Origin: CAJBVG01 sp943371235
GTDB taxonomy: Bacteria > Bacteroidota > Bacteroidia > Sphingobacteriales > Sphingobacteriaceae
Assembly: GCA_943371235.1 (NCBI GenBank)
Contig: CALRTZ010000024.1
Coordinates: 1 to 45,928, forward strand
Direction of reading: 5' to 3'
DNA length: 45,928 nucleotides
Positions 7,052-14,139 of this stretch are shown here, piece by piece. Below the pieces are notes generated by a model. That model made no database searches. It was not told where the DNA came from and saw nothing but the letters and a program-made list of their open reading frames with translations. The stretch's first letter is position 1. Each line of letters opens with the position of its first letter. The position numbers and the translations under genes are program-made.

Positions 7052-9343
7052 ATGAAAAAACTTTGCATCACCTTTGTCCTTCTATTACTCTTTGTTGTGC
7101 CAATGCAAGCACAAAAGGTAGGCTTGGTATTGAGCGGAGGTGCAGCCAAAGGCATTGCCCACATTGGTGTGTTAAAGGCTTTAGAGGAAAACAATGTACC
7201 TATAGATTACATTACAGGCACTTCCATGGGTGGTTTAGTTGGAGGCATGTATGCCGCAGGTTATTCCCCATCAGAAATGGAATATATAGTGCTCAGTAAA
7301 GATTTCCAAGAATGGGTGGGTGGAAATTTTGAAACAGATTATACTTATTACTATCAACGAAAAGCGTTATCGGCTTCCATTATTTCACTTGGTTTGGGCC
7401 TCGACTCTGGATTTCAAGCTAAGTTACGCTCTAATTTGATAAATGATATCCCGCTGAATTTTGCCTTGTTAGATTTAACCGCTCAAGCTACCATTAACAG
7501 TAACTGGAATTTCGATAGTTTGATGATTCCATATAGATGTATGATTGCCGACGTGTTTTCTCAACAACAAATAGCTATAAAAGATGGAAGTTTAGGAGAA
7601 GCCATGCGTGCTACCATGACGGTACCTTATGTGTATCGCCCAATCAGAATTAATGGTAGATATGTATTTGATGGTGGCTTGTATAATAATTTTCCGGTTG
7701 ATGTAATGGAACGCGATTTTAAACCCGATGTGTTAATTGGTGTAAACGTATCATCCAAAACTTTTAAGGAGTATCCGTTTAAATCTGATGATGAAGTGTT
7801 GAGTAAACTCTTCAATTATCTATTACTTTCTAAATCGGATAGTACAACAGTTAAAGAAAATGGAATTTACATACAACCCGATGTTTCAGAAAACAGTGTA
7901 GTTGATTTTAAGAACCCCGAATACCTAATGAAATTAGGCTATGAGGCGGCTATGAGTAAAATGCCAGAGATCAAAGCAAAAATAGCCAGAGAACAAACAT
8001 CGGCACAAAAGAAAAAAATGCGAAGTGCATTTAAAGAACGAAAAGATCCGGTAGTTTTTAATGCTTTGCGATTTACAGGTGTAAACAATAGGCAAAAAGT
8101 TTACTTGAGAAGTGTAATAAAACAGGATTTTAATCGCATTAGTTTATACAATGCAAAACAAGGTTATTATTTATTAGTTTCAGACCCAAACTTCCGTACT
8201 GTTTTCCCGCGAATTGTAAAAACAACCAAAAATTTATACGACTTCGAGTTGGATGTAAAACCAGAGCGAAATTTGCAAGCAGAGGTAGGGGGGAATATTA
8301 GCTCGAGGCCAATAAATGCAGTATATTTTGGGCTCGACTATTCGTATTTAAATGCATATAACTTAACCATTAGTACCGACTTTTATTTAGGTAGATTTTA
8401 TGAATCGGTTGCCCTTTCTACTCGATTAGATTTTGCCTGGAAACGCCCCATATTTATGTCTACTAATTTTGTGTATAACCACTGGAATTATTTTAAAAGT
8501 TCCAATTTAGTGATACTCGAACCTACTATTAATTTTGTCGACCAATCTGATAAACGTTTGGTATTTACAATTGGTACCCCAGCTAAACGCAATGGTAAAT
8601 ACATGTTAAAAGTTGGGGGTTTAAATCACCGTGATTTATTTAGTCAAACCAATGTTTATAAAGAAGGCGATGCCTTAGACCGTAGCACATTTAATGCTTT
8701 TAAATACAGTGCAGAGTATGAAAACAATACACTCGACTTAAAACAGTTTGCCACATCAGGGCATAAAATGCGCATTAGTTTGCAATACATTGATGGGGTG
8801 GAACGCTATATACCCGGAACAGAATCTATTTTAAACATCCGAAGAAAAGAAATGAGTTGGATTCGGTTTTGTGTAGATTTTGAAAAGTATTACAACGTTA
8901 CAGAAAAGTATAAACTTGGATGGGTGTATGACATGGTGGTATCAAATCAACCCTTATTTAGTTCCTACCGTTCGAGCATTATAAATGCCACCGCCTTTTA
9001 CCCAATGTTAGATAGTCGCACCATATTACTCGAAAACTATCGAGCTTTTTCATATGCGGCCACTGGTATCAAAAATGTATTCATTATAAATCGTAGTTTC
9101 CAAACTAGGTTAGAAATGTACTATTTCCAACCTTATCAAAAAATTATAAATTCAAGCACACAAAAAGCTGAACTCGGCAAAGCCTTAAACCACCGTTACC
9201 TTACAGGCATTGCATCTATAGTTTACAAAAGCCCAGTGGGACCAATAAGTTTTAATGCTTCGTATTATGACGAACCTAAAAACAAATGGTTCTTTTTATT
9301 TAACATGGGGTATTTGATTTTTCAGAGGAAAGCTTTGGAGTAG
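7052..9343 (+). CDS. Patatin-like phospholipase with POTRA and outer-membrane barrel (type Vd-like)
   Basis: A 763-residue exported protein. Residues 1-20 form a signal peptide ending VPMQA-Q. Residues 22-310 are a patatin lipase domain with oxyanion motif SGGAAKGIAHIG (28-39), nucleophile S58 in GTSMG and catalytic D207 in DGG. A POTRA-like stretch follows (about 330-410, including FNALRFTGVNNRQKVYLRSV). The remainder is aromatic beta-barrel sequence. This order matches type Vd autotransporters such as PlpD and FplA, in which the lipase is exposed or released at the surface. It is flanked by convergent genes on the right and a divergent thioesterase on the left, and is probably monocistronic. 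Confidence 0.88.
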   Translation: MKKLCITFVLLLLFVVPMQAQKVGLVLSGGAAKGIAHIGVLKALEENNVPIDYITGTSMGGLVGGMYAAGYSPSEMEYIVLSKDFQEWVGGNFETDYTYYYQRKALSASIISLGLGLDSGFQAKLRSNLINDIPLNFALLDLTAQATINSNWNFDSLMIPYRCMIADVFSQQQIAIKDGSLGEAMRATMTVPYVYRPIRINGRYVFDGGLYNNFPVDVMERDFKPDVLIGVNVSSKTFKEYPFKSDDEVLSKLFNYLLLSKSDSTTVKENGIYIQPDVSENSVVDFKNPEYLMKLGYEAAMSKMPEIKAKIAREQTSAQKKKMRSAFKERKDPVVFNALRFTGVNNRQKVYLRSVIKQDFNRISLYNAKQGYYLLVSDPNFRTVFPRIVKTTKNLYDFELDVKPERNLQAEVGGNISSRPINAVYFGLDYSYLNAYNLTISTDFYLGRFYESVALSTRLDFAWKRPIFMSTNFVYNHWNYFKSSNLVILEPTINFVDQSDKRLVFTIGTPAKRNGKYMLKVGGLNHRDLFSQTNVYKEGDALDRSTFNAFKYSAEYENNTLDLKQFATSGHKMRISLQYIDGVERYIPGTESILNIRRKEMSWIRFCVDFEKYYNVTEKYKLGWVYDMVVSNQPLFSSYRSSIINATAFYPMLDSRTILLENYRAFSYAATGIKNVFIINRSFQTRLEMYYFQPYQKIINSSTQKAELGKALNHRYLTGIASIVYKSPVGPISFNASYYDEPKNKWFFLFNMGYLIFQRKALE

Positions 9344-9350
9344 TTTTTTT

Positions 9351-9435
9351 AGCTCACAAAGTGCAGTAAGTACTCACAAAGGTTAAGAATGTTTTTCTTT
9401 GTGTTACATAGTTTGCACTTAGTGTACTTTGTGAC
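9351..9435. repeat. Imperfect inverted CACAAAG repeat between convergent genes
   Basis: The left half has CTCACAAAG at 9353-9361 and 9373-9381. The right half has CTTTGTG at 9397-9403 and ACTTTGTGAC near 9426-9435. The arms can pair imperfectly across the gap. The same word family recurs at 20555-20640. It may serve as a weak two-way terminator, but no T-tract is adjacent on the right. Confidence 0.6.
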
Positions 9436-9443
9436 CTATTGCT

Positions 9444-9731
9444 TTAATCTACAAAAATCAAGGAACTCGCTACTGCCTTCTCCGCAAAACCAACCTTCGT
9501 AGCTGCCCAGATCCCTCTAAACAAACTAGAATTTCTGTAATGGTTTAAGTCTTCTTCGGAGTTCCAATGGCTATAAGTATAGTAAATATTCTCTGCATGT
9601 AAATCGCGAAGTAATTGCATTTGTATACAACCAGGGTACGTTCTTATTTTCTCGGCATTTGCATGAAATACTTCTAAAAAAGTTTCTACTTTTTCTGGTA
9701 CAAATGTCATTTTTACAATTCGTGTAATCAT
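9444..9731 (-). CDS. Antibiotic biosynthesis monooxygenase (ABM)-domain protein
   Basis: A 95-residue protein matching the dimeric ferredoxin-like ABM/YgiN fold over its full length. Seen are an N-terminal strand MITRIVKMTFVPE, the helix start EKVETFLEVFHANAEKIRTYPGC, and YYTYSHWNSEEDLNHYRNS before the last helix. Family members are cofactor-free quinone or polyketide oxygenases, or simple dimeric binding proteins; the substrate cannot be read here. Its start overlaps the stop of the SAM hydrolase gene by four bases, so the two are co-transcribed. Confidence 0.82.
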   Translation of the reverse strand: MITRIVKMTFVPEKVETFLEVFHANAEKIRTYPGCIQMQLLRDLHAENIYYTYSHWNSEEDLNHYRNSSLFRGIWAATKVGFAEKAVASSLIFVD

Positions 9732-10507
9732 AAGAAATTTATAATGATGGCTTCACCGGTATGCAAACCTAGCAAACTAGCTGCTTCCCCTTTGTTTATG
9801 GCAATCTCCAAGTATCCTGTAATTCCGTACAAGCATAGTTTTTCGCCTTCGGAAACATCAGAATATTGAGTATGTATTACATCAAGCGTTTCACTTCTTT
9901 TAAATAAGAGACTAAACTTTCTACCCGCGCGTGCTTTTTCAAAAATCTCACGCGTTATATTTGTTACGGCATTTTTAAACGAATCAACATAAATTACACT
10001 TCCTCTAATCTGATCTTTGTTTATTACCGGTTGTATAATGGTACGAACATTTAAATGATTTATTTTTCGTCCTAAAAATTCCATCGATCCACCTTTAGCT
10101 AAATGCACAGCCGATTTTACTAGAATGTCTTTTATCGGAAAATGTTTATAATCATCTAAAATCCTCAAATTAATTTTTACAATTTTTTCAATGTCTGCCT
10201 CATTCAAAAACAGAGAAAAAATCCCATTATCGGGCCCAATAAAATAATGACCTTTTGCTTTTACCGCTACAAAACGTGCATCTGCCTGGTACGAATTATC
10301 AACACTAACCAAATGAACTGTGCCCTCTGGGAAGTAATGGTAAGCGTTTCCTAAGATGAAAGCTGCTTGTGTAATGTTAAATGAAGGGATTTGATGGGTA
10401 ATATCTACAATCTTAGTCTCTGGCAAATTGCTTAATATGAAGCCCTTAACAGCAGCAAGGTAAAAATCCTTGATACCTAAGTCTGTTGTTAGGGTTATTA
10501 TTGGCAT
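9728..10507 (-). CDS. SAM hydroxide adenosyltransferase / SAM hydrolase (DUF62 family)
   Basis: A 259-residue protein of the chlorinase/fluorinase superfamily. Members without the halogenase loop use water or hydroxide to split S-adenosylmethionine into adenosine and methionine. The conserved start is PIITLTTDLGIKDFYLAAVKG, with IVDITHQIP, the VHLVSVD strand, the FIGPDNGIFSL motif and, toward the end, DSFKNAVTNI. The frame stays open to 10663, but the conserved protein begins at the ATG at 10507, which leaves 87 bases before the divergent phoH gene. Downstream it is coupled by a four-base overlap to the ABM gene. Confidence 0.85.
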   Translation of the reverse strand: MPIITLTTDLGIKDFYLAAVKGFILSNLPETKIVDITHQIPSFNITQAAFILGNAYHYFPEGTVHLVSVDNSYQADARFVAVKAKGHYFIGPDNGIFSLFLNEADIEKIVKINLRILDDYKHFPIKDILVKSAVHLAKGGSMEFLGRKINHLNVRTIIQPVINKDQIRGSVIYVDSFKNAVTNITREIFEKARAGRKFSLLFKRSETLDVIHTQYSDVSEGEKLCLYGITGYLEIAINKGEAASLLGLHTGEAIIINFL

Positions 10508-10594
10508 ATGTTGGTAAAGAGTTAATAAGATTGCCCCAAAAATAATTATTTTAGCAATAAGAGTTTTGTTTTTTTTATTTAGCCATAATTTCAC

Positions 10595-11557
10595 TTGAAC
10601 GAACGCACTATTACACTCGAAAATGTTAATCCGCCAGAATTTTGGGGATTTGAGAATGAGCAATTAAATGTTTTGAAAAAAGCATTTCCTAAACTTAGGT
10701 TAGTTGCACGTGGAAACGAATTAAAAGCAATAGGCGACGAGGAGATGCTCGACCTCTTGCAAAAGAAAATGGATAAAGCCATTGAGCATTTCGAAAAGTA
10801 TCATCAACTTAAAGAAGACGAATTAAAATCGATACTCGGAAGTGTAACCACAGATAACGAGCCAAAGCATGTACATGTATCGTCAACTGGTTTAGATTCG
10901 GAACCTTTAGTGTTTGGCCCTAACGGCATTGTGGTAAAAGCAAGAACTGCCAACCAAAAGAAAATGGTTAAGTCATGCGAGAAAAACGACATTATGTTTG
11001 CCATTGGCCCAGCAGGTACTGGTAAAACTTATACCGCAGTAGCACTTGCCGTAAAAGCCTTGAAAAATAAGGAAGTGAAGCGTATCATACTTACTCGCCC
11101 AGCAGTAGAAGCAGGGGAGAATTTAGGATTTTTGCCAGGCGATTTAAAAGAAAAAATTGATCCGTATTTACGCCCTTTGTATGACGCCTTGGATGATATG
11201 ATTCCGGCAGATAAACTAAAATTATACTTAGAAAATAGAACCATTGAAATTGCTCCATTGGCTTTTATGCGTGGCCGTACTCTTGATAATGCCTTCGTGA
11301 TTTTAGATGAAGCACAAAACGCAACCGATATGCAGTTGAAAATGTTTTTAACTCGTATGGGGCCCACTGCAAAATTTATTTTAACTGGTGATGTAACTCA
11401 AATAGATTTACCAAAGAAAAGTATGTCGGGTTTGTTCAATGCACTCAATATTTTAAAGGAAATACAAGGCATCGACATTATTCACTTAACCGGTGAAGAT
11501 GTGGTGCGACATAAATTAGTGAAAAGAATTTTGGAAGCTTACGGCGATATTCAGTAA
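10595..11557 (+). CDS. phoH: PhoH family ATPase
   Basis: A 320-residue cytoplasmic P-loop protein of the PhoH/YbeZ family, linked to RNA metabolism and ribosome maturation. The N-terminal 110 residues form the KH-like part, Walker A is GPAGTGKT (138-145) and Walker B is FVILDEAQ (234-241), with ILTRPAVEAGENLGFLPGD between them. The start is a TTG at 10595 (NERTITLENVNP): no ATG or GTG lies before this conserved segment, and the next in-frame ATG is far inside the domain. It precedes purC by 38 bases in the same direction, a common pairing in Bacteroidota. Confidence 0.88.
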   Translation: MNERTITLENVNPPEFWGFENEQLNVLKKAFPKLRLVARGNELKAIGDEEMLDLLQKKMDKAIEHFEKYHQLKEDELKSILGSVTTDNEPKHVHVSSTGLDSEPLVFGPNGIVVKARTANQKKMVKSCEKNDIMFAIGPAGTGKTYTAVALAVKALKNKEVKRIILTRPAVEAGENLGFLPGDLKEKIDPYLRPLYDALDDMIPADKLKLYLENRTIEIAPLAFMRGRTLDNAFVILDEAQNATDMQLKMFLTRMGPTAKFILTGDVTQIDLPKKSMSGLFNALNILKEIQGIDIIHLTGEDVVRHKLVKRILEAYGDIQ

Positions 11558-11595
11558 TTCGCAGAAAAATTTCAATCATCAATACAAACAATAAA

Positions 11596-12546
11596 ATGTC
11601 TCATTCTAAAACGGCAACCTTCCATTTCCCAATGCAGTTGGGCTTTTACAGTGGTAAAGTGCGCGATGTATACAACATCAACAATAAATATTTAGTAATG
11701 CATGCAAGCGATCGTATTTCTGCGTTCGATGTAATTTTACCGAGGCCCATACCATATAAAGGCCAAGTACTAAACCAAATTGCTGCACATTTTTTAGAAG
11801 CAACCAAAGAGATTGTTCCTAATTGGGTGTTGAGTGTACCTGATCCTTGTGTTACCATCGGTATTCGTTGCGAAACTTATCCAGTAGAAATGGTTGTGAG
11901 AGGATACTTAGCAGGTCATGCTGCCAGAGAGTATAAAGCCGGACGTAAAACCATTTGTGGCGTTACCTTGCCCGATGGACTAAATGAAAACGATAAGCTG
12001 CCACATCCTATTATTACACCTACCACCAAAGCGCATGAAGGGCATGATGAGGATATTAGCAGAGAGGACATTATTGCGAAAGGATTAGTAAGCGAATCAG
12101 AATACAAACAATTAGAAGAATACACACTTGCATTGTATAAAAAAGGGCAGGAGATGGCTGCAGAAAAAGGATTGATTTTGGTGGATACCAAATACGAGTT
12201 TGGCAAAGCCGATGGTAAAATTATTTTAATTGATGAAATCCATACACCCGATTCATCTCGTTATTTCTATGCAGATGGGTATGAAGAACGACAACAAAAT
12301 AAGCAAGAGCAAAAGCAATTATCAAAAGAATTTGTTCGCCAATGGCTCATAGAAAATGGTTTCCAAGGCAAAGAGGGGCAAGTAGTTCCTGAAATGACTG
12401 ATGTAAAAATTGCAGAAATATCTGAACGATACATAGAACTTTTTGAGAAAATTACCGGAATGAATTTCGAGAAAATTCCATTAGAAAACACCAACGAACG
12501 AATTGAAAAAAATGTAAATAATGCTTTAGCTACCTTATTAAGCTAA
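11596..12546 (+). CDS. purC: Phosphoribosylaminoimidazole-succinocarboxamide (SAICAR) synthase
   Basis: Catalyses ATP-dependent condensation of CAIR with aspartate in de novo purine synthesis. The 316-residue protein shows YSGKVRDVY, SDRISAFDV, VVRGYLAGHAAREY, the PTTKAHEGHDEDIS signature and ILVDTKYEFG. The length fits the longer Bacteroidota form, which has a C-terminal extension (QWLIENGFQGKEGQ onward). purB, a later enzyme of the pathway that also acts on SAICAR, lies 8 kb away on the other strand. The STAS gene follows 19 bases downstream. Confidence 0.95.
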   Translation: MSHSKTATFHFPMQLGFYSGKVRDVYNINNKYLVMHASDRISAFDVILPRPIPYKGQVLNQIAAHFLEATKEIVPNWVLSVPDPCVTIGIRCETYPVEMVVRGYLAGHAAREYKAGRKTICGVTLPDGLNENDKLPHPIITPTTKAHEGHDEDISREDIIAKGLVSESEYKQLEEYTLALYKKGQEMAAEKGLILVDTKYEFGKADGKIILIDEIHTPDSSRYFYADGYEERQQNKQEQKQLSKEFVRQWLIENGFQGKEGQVVPEMTDVKIAEISERYIELFEKITGMNFEKIPLENTNERIEKNVNNALATLLS

Positions 12547-12565
12547 ATTTTTATAAATTAGTGCT

Positions 12566-12958
12566 ATGAAATTTGAACTAGACAAACACGAAAAATACGT
12601 TTTAATAAAACCACTTGATGTTGAAGAGTTAAACTCAGAAACAGCTCCTAAATTGAAATCGGAAATTTTGTTGATACATACTGAAGGTATTTACAACATT
12701 ATTTTAGACCTCAGCAATGTGCATACCATAGATGAGTCGGGTGCTACTGCTTTGTTGTCTGCCAACCGTTTGTGTAGAAATTACCAAGGTACATTCGTGC
12801 TTACAGGTGTGCATTCAGAAATTCAACAATTACTTGGCTTATCAACCACCGAAAATTATTTCAACATTGTTCCAACGATTACAGAAGCAATAGACTTGGT
12901 GTTTATGGAAGAAATTGAAAGAGATTTGCGTAAGGAGTTGGGCGACGAAGAAGTATAA
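12566..12958 (+). CDS. STAS-domain (anti-anti-sigma factor-like) protein
   Basis: A 130-residue single STAS domain. Seen are the strand YNIILDLSNVHTIDESGATALLSA, with a Ser (DESG) where SpoIIAA-type proteins are phosphorylated, and an acidic C-terminal tail (EEIERDLRKELGDEEV). No anti-sigma kinase, sigma factor or PP2C phosphatase is nearby, so its partner is not visible. It sits 19 bases after purC and 17 before rnz and is probably co-transcribed with both. A regulatory role is inferred from the fold only. Confidence 0.82.
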   Translation: MKFELDKHEKYVLIKPLDVEELNSETAPKLKSEILLIHTEGIYNIILDLSNVHTIDESGATALLSANRLCRNYQGTFVLTGVHSEIQQLLGLSTTENYFNIVPTITEAIDLVFMEEIERDLRKELGDEEV

Positions 12959-12975
12959 TAAAACCCAATACATAA

Positions 12976-13890
12976 ATGAGCAAATTTGAGATTATTGTTT
13001 TAGGAAGTAGTTCTGCAACTCCAGCCTACAGCAGAAATCCGAGTGCTCAACTTTTAAACATAAACGATAAGTTTTATTTAATTGATTGCGGTGAAGCCAC
13101 CCAAAATCAACTAAATAAATTCAAACTAAAATCGTCGCGTATCGATTATATTTTCATATCGCACTTACATGGCGACCATTACTTGGGTCTTGTAGGTCTG
13201 TTATCAACCATGCATTTAAACGGGCGTAGCAAAGAGTTAATGCTGTTTGGCCCACCAGATTTAAAAAACATCATCGATCTGCAATTAAAAGTATCGGAAA
13301 CACAATTGCGTTACGAATTAATATTTCATGCAACCCATACCGAATATTCCGAACTCATTTTCGAAAATGCAGACATCAGTGTAGAAACCATAATGCTGAA
13401 CCATCGCATTCCAACAACAGGCTTCATCATCAAAGAAAAACTACGCAAGCGTAAAATCAATACCGAGAAAATGGAGGAGTACGATATTCCATTGGAATAT
13501 ATTCCACTTCTCAAAAACGGCATCGATTATTCAGATAAACATGGCAACACTATTGCGAATGCAGAGCTAACATTCGATCCGCCGAAACCAAAATCCTTTG
13601 CCTATTGCTCAGATACATTGTACAACGAAAACTTTTTAGAGCAAATAGAAGGAGTTGATTTTTTATACCACGAAGCAACCTTCTTGCACGAACTGCTAGA
13701 TCGCGCCGTGGAAACCTTTCATACCACCGCCAAACAAGCAGGTATTATTGCTAAAAAAGCAAACGTTAAAAAACTAATGATCGGACATTTTTCTGCACGT
13801 TACAAAGAGCTAGAACCCTTGTTAATCGAAGCTAAAACTGAATTTGAGAATACAGTGTTAGCCATAGAAGGAGAGCATTATACCGTTTAA
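12976..13890 (+). CDS. rnz: Ribonuclease Z
   Basis: Metallo-beta-lactamase-fold endonuclease that trims the 3' end of tRNA precursors. The 304-residue protein has the histidine motif SHLHGDHYLG (S62-H68), an early GSSSATP loop, the exosite-like insertion near residues 155-185 (KEKLRKRKINTEK), YCSDT around residue 215 and the late IGHFSARY histidine motif. Length and order match the short RNase Z form. A run of T bases and then a palindromic repeat follow the stop codon. Confidence 0.92.
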   Translation: MSKFEIIVLGSSSATPAYSRNPSAQLLNINDKFYLIDCGEATQNQLNKFKLKSSRIDYIFISHLHGDHYLGLVGLLSTMHLNGRSKELMLFGPPDLKNIIDLQLKVSETQLRYELIFHATHTEYSELIFENADISVETIMLNHRIPTTGFIIKEKLRKRKINTEKMEEYDIPLEYIPLLKNGIDYSDKHGNTIANAELTFDPPKPKSFAYCSDTLYNENFLEQIEGVDFLYHEATFLHELLDRAVETFHTTAKQAGIIAKKANVKKLMIGHFSARYKELEPLLIEAKTEFENTVLAIEGEHYTV

Positions 13891-13915
13891 TTTTTTTTTA
13901 TTTGAATAATTTTTA

Positions 13916-13957
13916 GTGGCAGGACTTAAGTCGTGCCACCACTTAAGTCGTGCCACC
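13916..13957. repeat. Palindromic 17-bp direct repeat
   Basis: The unit ACTTAAGTCGTGCCACC occurs twice back to back (13924-13940 and 13941-13957). With the preceding GTGGCAGG, bases 13916-13939 form a 24-base palindrome with one mismatched pair, centred on CTTAAG. It lies in the largest gap of the window (13891-14139), which otherwise holds only the secDF terminator. It looks like a REP-type element; no transposase is near. Confidence 0.75.
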
Positions 13958-14080
13958 AAAAATCAAGCACCAAAAATACTTTATGAAAATTCGCAAAATA
14001 AAATACTTGACAAATTATTTCTCAATAAAACCAAGCATTTCGGGTCTTTAATTTTATAACTATTTTCTCAAATCGACCAT

Positions 14081-14118
14081 AAAAAAAGCCTCCTAAGTGC
14101 AATACTCAGGAGGCTTTT
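14081..14118 (-). terminator. Rho-independent terminator of secDF (works in both directions)
   Basis: AAAAGCCTCCT at 14084-14094 pairs with AGGAGGCTTTT at 14108-14118, with inner pairs extending toward a small loop. On the minus strand it is followed by a T-tract (the A7 run at 14081-14087). It lies 21 bases after the secDF stop and may also stop readthrough from rnz. Confidence 0.85.
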
Positions 14119-14139
14119 AAATTTGTTATCTAATTTGTA

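Noticed and set aside
6961..7194. N-terminal extension of the thioesterase frame
   Set aside because: It overlaps the divergent patatin signal peptide region, and the hotdog family begins at MISKSP (6960).
13891..14139. Possible tRNA or small RNA gene in the largest gap
   Set aside because: No cloverleaf arms or conserved T-loop are found; the structure present is explained by the palindromic repeat and the secDF terminator.
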